Assembly: GCF_040807025.1 (NCBI RefSeq) | Contig: NC_090942.1 | Coordinates: forward strand, 199,758,247-199,822,246 | Reading direction: 5' to 3' | DNA from: Struthio camelus | Taxonomy: Eukaryota; Chordata; Aves; Struthioniformes; Struthionidae | Length of the DNA stretch: 64,000 bases | Shown: in pieces, positions 26,048-38,573 of the stretch | Position numbering within the stretch: position 1 is the first letter of the stretch | How the letters are laid out: the number at the start of each line of letters is the position of its first letter | The notes under the pieces: model-generated | Told to the model about the DNA's origin: nothing | Databases searched by the model: none | Seen by the model: only the letters and a program-made list of their open reading frames with translations | Program-made: the position numbers and the translations under genes

Positions 26048-27336
26048 AGACAAGATTCTCCAGTCTCTCTTTTATTATTTGTTCTGTCAATAAAACCTTT
26101 GGCAGCTGTGCAAGAAGTAAACCTGGAGTTCAAAAACTCCCAGTAGGAATTGTGGTGAATATAATTTCATTATACATAGTGCAGAAAACATATTATTCTC
26201 TTTGCTGAACCCTCTGTGTCCACTGGGAGAGTCCTGGAACGCAAAGAGGAAAATGCCTCCTTCTATGACTTTAAAATTGGATCATATCTAAGTTATAATT
26301 TAGAGCTCTGAGAAGCCAGTACCAAACGAGTCACTGGCCAGATGAAGAAGAAATACGACAGACCCTAGTTTTTTTTTTCTATTGTCAGTCTTGCCTTGAT
26401 GATATTTTGGACATGAGACAGACAAATGTTTGTATAAACCCTCTCCATTCTGCAGGGGACTACAGAAAACAAGTACGTGGGCAAAGGAGGTGATATTCTA
26501 AGGTCATTGAATGAGAAATAAAGGTATAACCATAAAGGATGTTCACACCATGTCTGTCAGGAGAGAGATTCCCATTAGGGTAAATGTTCCTGCCAAGTAA
26601 ATTGCAACAAGTAGATACACGAGGAATCAGAACATCTTCTTTTCAAGAAGCATCATCACATGGGAAGGCCATGAGGGTTAATCGTGCCTCTGCTTCTCAT
26701 GGCCAAGGTTGGGGCTGGGATGGATATATCCATGTTGAATATTTCCCCACTTATTGCCATTATGAGGTAGGGAATTTCCTCTATGTTGGATTGCTGAGGC
26801 CTCCTGTGTATTAAATGGGCCAGTTTAATCTTTGCCTTTGATATGTACATCAGGGACAAGTCAAAAAAATGTCAGGATCCAGTGTACGATACCCAAGGAT
26901 TTCCTCTAGTCTGAATAATCATGAAGAGAGGCATGTGGATCTAACATGACCACACTGGGAAAGAGGAGTTGCTGCAAATCACTGTATTCCCTCCTTATGG
27001 TCATGGGGGAGGATAGGTCAGGATCTGGTGTTGTCATATTTCTTATGAACCAGAGAGGGTAGTGGGGAAGATGAAAGATGGGGGCAAGGATAATTTATTA
27101 GCCCACCCAAGTTTATGCTCATGATTACTACACAGGTGGGAACAGGTAGGCCTCAGAAACCACTTTTATTTGGCGGAGAGAAGGGGAAACATTTGCTATC
27201 TTTTGCAGCAATTGGTGCAGGTGTCCCATGTCCTGCTTGCATAAATGTATCTCAGATTTCTGCCTGGAAACCAGAGACAACTCTTCGACTGACTAGCATG
27301 GAAACCTCTTGAGATAAGCCTAATTTTTTCACTGTT
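26048..27336. other. Non-coding DNA, no gene recognised
   Basis: No exon or dated repeat recognised. The right-hand part would hold the 5' portion of the putative LTR that ends near 27.43 kb, but its start could not be found. Confidence 0.5.
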
Positions 27337-27433
27337 TAAATAAAAGTGATGAGCACAGACCTGGTGTCTGTGAGGTATCCTTGCTCAGCTCTCAACAAGT
27401 CAACTCGGAGAAGTGAAGCACTTCTGGAAAAGA
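27337..27433 (+). mobile_element. LTR-like 3' end, copy 1 (tentative)
   Basis: Carries 'taaataaaag', which contains a polyadenylation signal, and 48 bases downstream a 'cagctctcaacaa' block continuing to 'cttctggaaaag'. The same two blocks recur in the same order and nearly the same spacing at 31308-31402, with roughly 70 percent identity judged by eye. This is how the R-U5 end of a retroviral LTR would look. The 5' part of the LTR, the TG...CA ends and a primer binding site were not found. Confidence 0.35.
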
Positions 27434-30400
27434 CAGGGAGAAACTCCGTAGTGAGCTAGAGATTTGTACCCTGCGACCCACTGACAGAAGCATGCAAAAG
27501 CTGCATGACTATACAATTCCTGTCACTGAAAAGCTAGATCACATCTTGGAAGAAGTTAAACAAGATTCTGGATAACCCATGTCTGGGGACATTTTTATCA
27601 GGTGTGCATTCCTCATTCATCTTCTGGCAAGAAACAGATGATGCATCTTGTTTGTGAAAGGCCACAGGCACAGCAAGCTCAGAGTTTGAAAGGAACCCAC
27701 CCAGGCTGCCTGGGGCTGCTGGACTCTGGTTCCCCAGTCTCCACTGTCTCCACAGACATTGTGATAGAGAAGAGGAGAGGAGCACACAGTTTCCAGGGGG
27801 AAACTAAGGCACATAAGGAAGGCTGTCACGATATGGCATGATAAGTCATTAATACCTTATATGTGTCATCAGTTCCCTCTAAATAGGCTCTAATAGTCTT
27901 CACCACAGTCTCAATGTGCTCTGCAGATTGGGAAGACTCACAGGGCTACAGCTGTAGCCTTTTAGAAAAGTCAGCTCTCTTCTAGCACGCTGTGTCTTGC
28001 AAAGACGGACTTTATGTGATTAAAACCAGTATTAGAAGAAAAAAACGACAAATGTGGCTGGCTCAGAACAGCATGCTAAGAGTCAGATATGAAAGGCCAT
28101 CATTGACTTTTCAGCTGAAAACTGGTCAGCACCTGATCACCGACAATGGCTTTCAGAGAAGGCTGATTGCTTGAATGGTTTGGACTCTTCTGTCTTGTTC
28201 CAAGATACATACCATGGAAATCTATATACACCCTTTCAGCTCAGAGAAGCCATCTGGCCTCAGGACACCGTGTGTGTACAGACCCAGCATTCTGCATTGC
28301 CTTGTCAACTCCCTGTGTAGTTCCGGGAGTATTTCAGCCTGCACAGTTCTGTGGAGGAGCAGAAAAATGCCTCTTTTTTAGCCCTCCATGAGGAAGCATG
28401 ATCTTTTTGTCTGGATTCCTAGCTGAGACTCATCCCATATCCTGAAGGGCAGAGCTTCTTTGATCACGTTTGACCAGCTTTCTTTGCTGAACAGATTTCA
28501 GCCAACTTTTGATCTATGGCTGGTAATGTAGTCCTAATTAGCTGGCAGCCAATCCTTCAACCAGATGTTGGCCTCTGGCTTCAGGCAATGGGCTGCTTGA
28601 GAGGACACTTGCTGTGGCAAGAATTTTACCCTAGGCCTCAAGGAACATAAGTTACTGCCTCATCATACACATCTTGATTCTCTGCAGTCCCAGTGAGAGC
28701 AAGTTGGGACATCTTCACAGGAAGAACTATTTGTGGTCAGTTTTGAGAGCTACAGAGAAGCCTGTGGTGAAATCTTGAAAGCAGTCAAATACCCACTCAA
28801 ATGCCATAATTGCTTTTCTTATCTGTGAATATGTTTTCTCTCTGTGGGGTAACGTTCCTGGTGCATATGCCACCAGTTTAGCCTCACCACGGCCTCCTTT
28901 CTCAACAGAAGAGTTGCTCTTCCACGTGATGATGTCTCAGTCATGACAAAGGCACATTTGTGCTGGCAGAAGATGGGTAAACTGCAAGTACAGCTAATCA
29001 TTGTCCTGTAACATACCTTCTTTTATGCCTCTTCTTACTTCCGTCAGAGCAGAGCAATTCAGAGATGGCAAGGTGCCAGCCATTTTGGGGTACGCAGTTC
29101 TCTGGCAAGTTGCTCACGTGCTGCATGACAGTGCAGCTTAGTGGTGCTGATGGATCTGCCTGTTTTGCAGATGGCCTTAGCCTGTTCTCACCCGGGGGAT
29201 ACTGGGTGCAGAAGTGCTTTCTCTTGTGAGTGCACATCTGCTCACATTCAGGTAAGTCTGGCTTCTTGAAGCAGTCATGGTATTTTGCTCAGACGATCAC
29301 TAAGAATCTCAACAATAACGCCATAGACTAGGATGGGGTCAAGACCACCCTTGGTGAGGATCACACTGGCTGGCTGTTTGTCATCCCAGATACCTTGGAT
29401 GCAAAAGAAATTCCAAATAATAAATATCTGAGTCTGTACCTTTGTGTGTAGCAATAAACTTTTAGAGAACAGCTCAAACATGAGGGTGACACCAGCAAAC
29501 TCTGCCACTGAGCTTAGCATGTTGACACTGAGCTTACAAGCGCATGCCCAACTGCTAGCCTACATCAGAGTTTCTATTCCACACTTCACTGATCTCTACT
29601 TGTCAGGGCAGCAGCATGCAGAACGCTCTGCCACTGTGACAAGAGCACCCACCAGGCAGGAGGCGCACAACCAATTCATCAGCTCCTGTTGGGACGATGC
29701 CATGGACCTGCCTCCTGAGAGCCTTCCTCTGAGGGGAATTTGATGAGATGCTGTGAGCAGGAAAAAGCAAGCACCTCTTCTGAGTTTTGTGCACGGTTTA
29801 TTTTGAGGAAAATCAGATAGGCTATAGTAGTAAATAACTTACAAAGAAAGAAGACAATTTTCCTAATTTTTACCAAATCTCCTGGGTGGGAAGGGAGGGA
29901 GGGAGCAGAGGGGAGAGTCTGTGCACTGCTGAGCCTACCAGGCATGGCTGTTTGCTTGGATACCTCTATTTTAAGTCCTATAACAACAAAACACATCACA
30001 TTACTACTCTGAAAAGCACTGTGATTTGTAAACCAGTTCTTCTGCAGTAACTGAAACTGTGCGGGGTCTGCTGACCAGCCATGGCTTGCCTTTACCTTCT
30101 CAGCTTGAGATGGGAATCTCATTAAGTCTCTATCACAAGCCTAGTTCTTCCCTTAAATTACAGCTCAGCAGTGGTATTTAAAAGGCTTTAACTCGATAGA
30201 TGCCTTCCTATGTAGACACCATTTTGAATCACACCTGTTCCTTGAATGTAGATCCTGGCTGCAGGGATCTCTTCTCTAGTACCTATAGTTTCCCACCAAC
30301 AGGGTAGGCCTTGGGCTAAGCCAGAGGAGATTTGTACATCTTCTCAGGAGTATCCACCCCCTTCTTAGTCTTGGAACAGATTGCCCTGTGTCAGGCTGAA

Positions 30401-31307
30401 ATCTCTGCATTCCAGCGGTTTATCTTCTCCTCTCCAAAGAGGCAAATGCATGTCTAATGGCCTTTATGGCCTTTATCACCTGAGCCATGCTGAGGAAGGC
30501 AGTTACTGCTGCACCAGAGTCCTACAGATGTTGTTCGTTTCTGCCATACAGTTAGTGCAATGACTACTGTCAACTTGTTTGGAAAAGCTGCTGCAGATGC
30601 AGGTTAATGCTGATACTTCTTTAATGGTTGGTATCAAATAATAACATGGTTGATGTTGCCTAAGGGATTAGCTGGATCCTGCAATGTCTCCTGCTGCTTT
30701 TTGGTGCTCTTGGCTTGTCTATCTGCTGTAATTGCTTTCCCTGGCATCAAATCAGTGTCAAGTTACAGCATCTCTGACACCCAGTGAGCTCTCTCACTGC
30801 AAAAAAAAATCAGTCCTGTAACATTTCATGATGAAACCTGCTGATGAAATCTCATCACTATGCTTGTGCGTGCAAGGCTGTGAAAGCTTCTTCAACAGAC
30901 TCACCCTGGCACTGGGAAAAAAATCCTGTCTTTCATGAAGAGGGAGAAAATATTAATTTGAATTGTCAGCATCGGCATTCTAGGATTTTGCTTTTTCAAA
31001 GTCATCAGGTTGAAGGAGAACATATTTTCAGCCTTTGGCCCACTGAATACAGAGCAGAGTTGACCTGAGAGTTGTTTGTCAGCCTAATCCTTGCCTAAAC
31101 TGCTTGAATCTTATTTTCCACTCGGTCTAATCATCCCCAGCCTTGAAATGAATTGTTCTGGAGCCAGTATCTGGCAGAGGGAGCATCCAGACCTTGCGGG
31201 CATCGTTAGAGCTGAATTCTTGCAGCAGTTCTTCAGAGAACTCTCTCATTCTCTTCCCAAGTTTCCACTGTTATTTCCCCACTGTCATCATATCATGTTT
31301 TCTTGTC
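27434..31307. other. Unassigned DNA between two LTR-like ends
   Basis: Open frames are short and show no retroviral gag, protease, reverse transcriptase or integrase motif that I can recognise. If the flanking blocks are LTRs of one provirus, the interior is too decayed or deleted to identify. Otherwise it is ordinary non-coding DNA. Composition is even, about 43-47 percent GC by impression. Confidence 0.4.
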
Positions 31308-31402
31308 TAAATAAAAGCTGCCTGTCTTGGTCTGGTCTCTGCAATATGTTTCTAGTCAGCTCTCAGCAAACGAGCCTGAGGAAGTGTGGTGCTTCCTGGG
31401 AA
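31308..31402 (+). mobile_element. LTR-like 3' end, copy 2 (tentative)
   Basis: Second copy of the block at 27337: 'taaataaaag', then 49 bases later 'cagctctcagcaaa', then 'gaagtg' and 'gcttcctgggaaaag'. Differences from copy 1 are largely transitions. Both copies are in the same orientation about 4 kb apart, as the two LTRs of a short provirus or two solo LTRs of one family would be. Confidence 0.35.
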
Positions 31403-34400
31403 AAGTCCCAGCAAAATACCCTCTGCACTATCCAATACATCAAATCCTTGCACTCCAGCACCCTCTGGCAGGAGGGTGCATAAATGGTACTGCTGCACAG
31501 GGGGAAGGAATCCCAGGAATACACAGAGAATAATAATAAGACTCCTCTTATTATTATTAGTCTCCACTCATGATTAGATGCTCCTCAGCAATAACAGTGT
31601 TTTAGAGGCTCTTGTCAGGGCTACTTAGAGCCTGCTGCTGTGCTGAGCAGAGGCTCCTGTTACACAGTGCTAAAAAGCTAATGATCACTTAATGCTGAAG
31701 GAAGCAGACTCTATCAGATGCCTTAGGTCTGTGCAGTTACAGAACAATATGTGGTGCCACGTGTGAAATAAAATGGAAAATACCTCCTGTGATAGAGGAA
31801 AGCCATTCAAGGAAAAGAAAAAGTACAAGGAACTGCAGTTCTGTGGCTCTGTGGTGAACACCACAAACAAAGACAGCACATGCCATTTGGAAGGAGATGC
31901 AAAATCTGCAGCAGCTTCATCACTTTGCAGCAATAACAGAGGTTGCCAGCAGCTCCAGAGCATACATGGGTTATCAGTTCAAATAAAAGGGGTATTTCTT
32001 TATTTCAAATTGCACAGAAGCCCAAACCAGGCTGGTGGTAGAGATAGCTTTATTAGCACTGAAGAAGAATCCATAGATAATAAAAAATAAGCAGGTAAAC
32101 CTTAGAGTCTACATGAACTAATCTTTACCAAGAAAGGGTGCAAAATGCAAGCTCGGTTAAGTACTAAATTGCATGTAAATTTGTAACGATGTATGTGCAA
32201 CGGAAATGATGGAAAATTGAACTTCTTATTGTTTGGGAAATGTTACACACTGGATTTCAACTGAAAGGATGCTCATTGAAGAGACAGGAGACTGAAACAA
32301 GTGAGGATTCAGAACTGAGGAGCTGGGAAGCTCTCGGTCAAATCCAGAACACACTTGTCTGATTAGCTGAGTCCACAGCTAATCTGTTGTGTTCACAGCC
32401 TTGGGGAAGTTCCCCTTGCCCTTTAACCAGTGCTGCAAGAAGTAGTCAGTATTCATTGCCCTGGGAAGAGGAGCGGGTAGAAGAAGCACCATGCTGGATA
32501 CATGGTGGTTGCTCCGGATAAAAAGTAAACGACAATCTCTGCTGATGGAGAGATTTCAGAAGATTGCAGTAAACGCATTGCAAGGGAGGACTTTGACTGC
32601 ATGTAAAGGGAATGTTTTCTTAGGGGTATGCCTGATGCCAGATATTTCTCTACACTTGATGCTTCAGTGGTCTCTGGCAAGGGTTATAGAAAAACAGCAC
32701 GTTTGTTCACATTGAGCGCTCTCTTTGGGAGACATTATTTTTTCTAACCACCACTGAACGTGTGCTCAGCATTCAGCAGCCCAAATGTTTCATCAGGCCA
32801 ACCAACCATTTTTTGTTTTACTTCCTGTGGGGAATGATAGTGACTGCCCTCATAGGTCTCTTAAAGAGCAGGTCAAGCAAACAACTATCTGGAATGACAC
32901 AGGTAAAGCTGAGAATGCTTTTGGGCTAAAGAGTTGACACAAGGCCCCTTCATTCTGCATTATTTTCCTGATTTTAAAACCTAGGGGAAAAATAGTGAAA
33001 GAGAATATGCCAACACATCAAGTCTCTTTGACATGAACTGGACTGCTTAGGCTAATGCACAGTGAAGCTAATGGAAGACAGCTGCAATGTACCTATCGTA
33101 CCAGATGGGAAGATTTATTGGAAAATGTGTGCCTTGTCTTCCTCAAGCATCACTTGGGAGCTGCACACTGCAGAGACGTCTGAAGGAATGAGATGTAAAT
33201 CTTACTGAGGTGGAGAAACTGAAGGAATCACCTGAAGTCCTATGTGACATAGCTCAAAGTACAAAACCAGGCTGGCGAGGTAGCCATGGGCAGAGCCAGA
33301 GGATTGATTCATTGCCTTTTGACAGCAGTGATGCTGATGTCTTAGGGGAATATTTCAGCACAAGTGCCAGTATGGCCACACACCTCAGAAATTAATGGGG
33401 CAGTTTTCATCTGTTTATTTATGCTGGAAGCTATGCATTATGATGATCTCGATCGTTACTTGTGATTACATTGGGCTTGGGAAAAACGTTGTGGGAGGCT
33501 GTCTCCTTAAGGGAGGCTGTCAAGAGGCAGCCAGCATGAGCTGCGCTGTGCAGAGATCTGTGTCACGCAGCCCTGAGCGGCTGGAAACAGGCTTTGAAAG
33601 GAGCGTGTCCCTCTCAGTGTCCTTTGCTAGGAGTGATCGCAGAACATATTTAGCTTTCTACCATTTAAATGTGCAAATGACTGCTCTATGAGTCAATTAA
33701 TAGCTCCAGTGCTCCTGGCCAGCCTCTCTCCCTTGAAGGGCAAACGCCAGCTCTCTGTGACTATTATTAATGCTCATATAATGCCGCAGACTTGTTCTGG
33801 CTCTTGTTATGGTGAACTCCAGACCCACGGCTGCTGAGTCGGTGTTAACCTCCTAGCTGAGTCTCCCGGATCTGTTTAACCATCTTGCTCCCTCTGCCAG
33901 GGCAGCATGTTTTACATCCCCTTTCTCTGGGACAGATGAACAACCAAACTCTTGTCTTTGCTTTGAAGGAAAATTGCTACCATGTCTGACACAACTGAAG
34001 TGAATAGGAATCAATCCATTATTTCTGAGAAGAGGGCCTTGCTGCGTCCAGGGGAAATCTCTCCTCTCCATGCAGTGGGATCCACTCTTAACTTTTATAG
34101 CAATTCTCTGCCACTTCACAGAATTATTGCAGGGAAGTATCAGAGCCTGGTGGTCTTTATGTCCTTGCAGTGAATGGTCATCCAAGTACATTTCTCATAA
34201 TTGTGTCCTGAGTTCCTGCAGTCCCAGGACATCCACAATCCTTGTGAAATTGAGTAGGAAGGCTGCAGGTCCATGGTGAGTGTCACAGGACCAACAGTGA
34301 TGTTCTTGTCAGACTCAGTGAACCCAGCTTCAGGTCAAGGCCATGGGCCCAATCATGGGCAACAGAGGCACAGGCTTCATCTCGGTAGCTTACCATGATA

Positions 34401-37322
34401 GTGACATTTCCACATAATGCTGCTTTGGCTTCTAAAGAGTGGTAGAATCAGCCTTGTTTTGGGTGAAAAAGGGTGACTAGGCATTTTTTTACTGAATTTC
34501 TCTTTGCCAGAACATGAGAAAGGAAAGGCAATGGGGGAAGTGAACACAAAGGCTCTAGATTTCATTGACTGCAAGGGCCCAAGAGGGAAAGGTCAAAGAC
34601 CACAGTAGTCTGATGAGTGGCCTCTGCTATCAGAAAGGCAGTTGTTTAGTGAGAGACTGCAGAACAGTAATGTGCTCTGGAGGAAAGCATTCAACATTAT
34701 CAGTGAGAAGCAAAGTCTGGGGGACTTCTAGATGACAACACAGCTAAGGTGGAAGATAGTAACACCTCTGGGAGAAAATATAAACAACAGCCAACGACTA
34801 CGACGTTTCAGAGGACTGGATCCAAGATCTGTGTATTAAAATAAAGCTGTATTGGAAATGTAGAAGTGGGAACAAATCACTAAAAATGGCCAGAATCTCT
34901 GACGGCTGCAGGGGGAAGATTAGGTATGCAGAAATACTGGATCAGATAGAAAAGCATAAAGAAAAATGAACAAATGCACCAAATCCCACACTTTTCACTG
35001 TCATCCTTAGGTTTCCTGCAGGAGTAGTGCGTTCTACGTGAAGACTACACCAAATGCTCCCTCTTGATTTCCTGGCAGGAGGTAATCTCCTCAAAGTGGA
35101 GGGAGGGCTGAGGGAAAGCCATGAGCAAATAGAAGGCACAAACTTTGCAGGAAAGGCAATGAGTAAAGTTACCGGAAACATGTTCCTGCTTGGGAAAGAT
35201 GGCCATTTCTGCTTCCTTTTGTTCCTACCACAGAAGTAATTTCTTTGATACGGCACAGCCTTGGGGAAGGCAGGAACAGAAGGAAGCAAATCATAAAGAT
35301 ATAAGCTTGGGAGAGACTGGTTTAAGGCCACGGCTTGTCTAAGCCAGCTTACCCCTCACGAGAAGGGCTGTGAGACTCCTAAGAAAGAAGGAGATACAGG
35401 CCTGAACAGTTTCATCGTGGCAGGATTCTTGAACAGAGAAGAAGAAAGATTGGGTATGAAGTGCTCAGAAAGGCTAAGCAGCCACCTCAAGGGGAAGATC
35501 AGATTTGAAGCTTCTGAATGTAGCTATAATGATTCAAGAAGGAACAGGAACAGGGTTCGTGCAGGGCTACCTCCAGCAATGTGGAGGTGTCCCTACTCAC
35601 CACTGGTGGCTGTTCCCAGGCAGATGTAGGACCCTGCGCAATGACTAGCACCAAAGACCCTCTTTGTGACCCCTGGAAGTGCTGTGGAAAGTCAATCAAA
35701 ACTGAGAGACTTGTAGTTCCCAGTCTATGAAGTAGCTGTAGAAGCAGAAAGGGATGTAAAGTGTCTGGGAGCACAGACTACCACATATGGAAAAGAAGGA
35801 AGGGTAATGGTCTTTTGGTGATGTAGAAGGCAATAAGGTATATAGGTGGCTTTGCTCAGATATGGAATAAGATAACAAGGAAGGCTGGGAAGGTCCAGGC
35901 TGCTGAAGGTTGCGAGCTGAGAGGACCCAGCTGACAAGCTTTTGACCACAAACAAAAGGTGCCTTGCTCAGGGCATGGCAAATCTGTGGGCACAGAGAAA
36001 GCTACTGGTCAGTTAAAGCTCTTTGAGGGAGGGAATTTAATTATGGTAATGACTTGGTATCCTAACAGTCGTGCTAGAAGAAGGAAGGAGCAAGGAACAA
36101 AGTGATGAGATTTGAAACCACAGGCAGAAGGTTTGATGGAGGTATCAGAGGAGATAATGTGGCCCTTCTTAGGGTAGAGGAAGTGGCATAAGTCATCGTT
36201 AGAGCTAGGCTAGACCTTGGACCAGGAAGGAGCTGCTTTTTCAAGAGACTGAAACGCTTCTCTAAAAGACAACAGGGTTTGCATTGGGGAATTCAGGCAA
36301 AGAAAGAGGAGTTAACTGGAGGAACAAAGATCAGGGAACCAAGAACAGGTTGCAAATTTATAAGTCCACATTGGATGTGGAGTATGTGCCTGAGGTCCAG
36401 GTGCTAGCTGAGTTGTGGAGGGAGCTGACCCGGCACCATATAGAAAAGCATGAGGCACTGAAGCATTTATAGAGGCATACGAAACAATGGGAAAAGAAAA
36501 AGGGTATTTCTAAATGGTGTATATTTTTGCGAGGCAGAGGACTGACATACGCCGGATTTCAAAGTCCTTAGTACGACCAAGAATAGCAGCTCAAGTAAAA
36601 GCTGTACTAATGGTTTCTTTTGCAGGAATCTGCAGTATTTGGGAACCCTTGAATATGGAAGAGGATATTCCCCACTCAGGAGTGTTCTTCAGGGCCACAT
36701 CCAGGGAGGCTACTCTCAAGATACCAAGAGCCAGCCTTGGGAAGGTTTGATTTCAGCAGGTGCCCCACTGCGGGAGACATCAGGAGGACTCGGCATTCTG
36801 CCTGCTCAGCATCTGGCTTGGCTAAAGCTAGGGAGATTACATTAGCCCCACCAGCACCTCTCAACATGTTTCAATCTTGCTTAAGTTAACCAGAATGCCT
36901 CTACATCTCATCAGAGTACAGACTTTGGGTAGGAATGTTTTTCCCCTTGCATGCTTACTGTATTGCCTCATGGATGTGATATACTTTCTGACTGAAAAAC
37001 AAACATCACCTCTAAAGAATTCAAGCTCTCAACAATTACAGGGTTTGGGGCTTTCCTTTTGTTTTATTTTAATGGTAAGGAGACATTTTTTAGGGATTTT
37101 ATTAGGGATCTGTTAGGCTTCCCCATAAGCCCAACAGGAAATTCCACCTTGGCTAGAAAATGTGGAAAGAAATTAAGGCTCATACGTACGCAGACGTACG
37201 TAGACACTTACCTCCTGCTGAGACTGAGATTTAGGTCCCAAAATGTCTTTCTGGGTTAGTTAATCTCAGTGCCTCTGGCTAGAGGAAGATTTGGGGATGG
37301 AAGGCAAAGTTGCAAAACAAAA
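31403..37322. other. Non-coding DNA, no gene recognised
   Basis: No exon or confidently dated repeat. A perfect hairpin lies at 31529-31558. The 34.6-36.5 kb part is purine-rich on the plus strand and has the texture of ancient, decayed retrotransposon sequence, but I could not align it to a family. Confidence 0.5.
31529..31558. repeat. Perfect 13-bp inverted repeat, 4-base loop
   Basis: Left arm aataataataaga (31529-31541), loop ctcc, right arm tcttattattatt (31546-31558). The arms are exact reverse complements, so the tract can form a hairpin or small cruciform. Confidence 0.95.
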
Positions 37323-37940
37323 TGAATCACAGAATCACAGAATGGCTGAGGACTTCTGGAGATCATCTGGTCCAACCCCCCCGCTCATGCAAGGTCACCT
37401 AGAGCATGTTGCCCAGGATTGTGTCCAAATGGCTTTTGAATATCTCCAGCGAAGGAGACTCCACAAGCTCTCTGGGCAACCTGTTCCAGTGCTCTGTCAC
37501 CCCAAGAGTAAAAAGGTTTTTCCTTTGGTTCAGATAGATTTTCCTGTGTTTCAGTTTGTGCCCATTGTGCCTTGTCCTATCACTGGGTGCCACGGAAAAG
37601 AGTCTGTCTCCATCTTCTTCATAGCCTCCCTTCAGATCCTTGTACGCACTGATCAGATCCCCCCTCAGTCTTCTCTTCGCCAGGCTGAACAGGCCCAGCT
37701 CTCTCAGCCTTTCCTCATATGAGAGCTGCTCTGTTCCCTTCATCATCTTTGTAGCCATTCACTGGACTTGCCCCAGTCGTTTTATGTCTCTCTTGTACTG
37801 GGGAGCCCAGGACTGGACCCAGCACTCCAGATGAAGCCTCCCCAGGGCTGAACAGAGGGGGAGGATCACCTCCCTCCACCTGCTGACAATGCGCTTCCTA
37901 ATGCAGCCCAGGATCCCATTGGCCTCCTTTGCCACGAGCC
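37323..37940 (-). mobile_element. CR1 LINE 3' end, well preserved, minus strand
   Basis: A 5'-truncated CR1 in reverse orientation. The left end shows the octamer tail as 'aatcacagaatcacagaatgg', followed by the 3' UTR block 'ggagatcatctggtccaac'. The RT C-terminus is open on the minus strand from about 37935 down to 37399 except for one in-frame stop (37759-37761). It reads '[20 protein letters not shown]', '[16 protein letters not shown]', stop, 'MATKMMKG', '[20 protein letters not shown]', 'DRLFSVAPSDRTRHNGHKLK' and '[20 protein letters not shown]', matching the CR1 consensus order. The stop replaces an arginine codon of the usual 'RVQRRATKM'. Little decay suggests a younger insertion than the other copies here. 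Its 5' truncation point lies only about 65 bases from the CpG island. Confidence 0.97.
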
Positions 37941-38004
37941 TCTTCCCTTTAAAGATAATGATGTTATGGAAGGTGACCTTCCTAATTCCTGGAGGTCTCA
38001 AAAG

Positions 38005-38225
38005 AAGCGACACCCGGGGCTCCGCGGGCAGGCACCGAGCGCGCCGGGCCGCCGCGGGCCGCGCGGGGGCGCCGCAGGACGGCGCGTCTGCCCGGGGGGC
38101 GCAGCCTGCGCCGCGCAGCCTGCGCCGCGCAGCCTCCCCCGCGCCACCGCCGGCGCCGCCGCCGCCGCCGGCCGGGCGGGAGCGACCCGAGCGGGGCGGT
38201 GTGCAGCGCTGCTTTCCCTTCTTTC
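38005..38225. promoter_or_regulatory. Small CpG island, candidate promoter
   Basis: About 220 bases of very high GC and CpG density, standing out sharply from its surroundings. It contains a 14-bp tandem (38099-38140, three units of gcgcagcctgcgcc, the last degenerate) and (GCC)5 at 38155-38169. Sp1-like GC boxes (gggcggg, ggggcgg) lie at 38174-38200. No TATA box was seen. The sharp switch from CR1 to CpG-rich unique sequence suggests the CR1 landed at the edge of an existing island. Both strands are open here, which in such GC-rich DNA carries no coding information. Confidence 0.6.
38099..38140. repeat. 14-bp GC-rich tandem repeat (3 units)
   Basis: Units gcgcagcctgcgcc at 38099-38112 and 38113-38126, and a diverged third at 38127-38140. 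It is a minisatellite-like tract inside the CpG island. Confidence 0.9.
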
Positions 38226-38356
38226 TGAAGTAGCAAGTCAGGTGCTTTCACACCGTTTGTATTTCCCTGGCGTTCGCCAGGTTCAGCGCGAGCAATTCAG
38301 ACACACGGTCGGAAGCGTACAGCTTAATGAACGACGTGTAACCGACCGTTTGGGCG

Positions 38357-38380
38357 ATGTTGGGCCATTGCAAATGTCAG
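38357..38380 (+). CDS. Hypothetical short exon 1 end before a good splice donor
   Basis: An ATG at 38357 opens eight codons that end exactly at a CAG|GTAAAA splice donor (GT at 38381-38382), about 140 bases downstream of the CpG island. An in-frame TAA lies six codons upstream, so this ATG would be the start. Joined to the acceptor at 39194-39195 in phase 0, the frame continues for about 62 codons. I do not recognise the resulting 70-residue product. Everything beyond the visible splice signals is inference, and the transcript could be non-coding. Confidence 0.2.
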
Positions 38381-38573
38381 GTAAAAACTTACTTGACAAA
38401 CTTACTTGCTCCTTCTTTGAGGCATGAGCTGATGCCTAGGGTCAGTGCGTCGGCCACAGGCTGGGCGCGTGGATGGAGCCAGTAGCCTCAGCTCACCTGC
38501 TGTGTTAGAGCAGGATCCTGTGGCTGCCAGTGCTTACTGGGATCTAGGAGGCTGGAGTAATGAGCTGCGCTGG

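Noticed and set aside
29275-29520. 81-codon minus-strand frame with hydrophobic segments and splice-like sites
   Set aside because: The apparent donor and acceptor are only about 45 bases apart, too close for an intron, and no family is recognisable.
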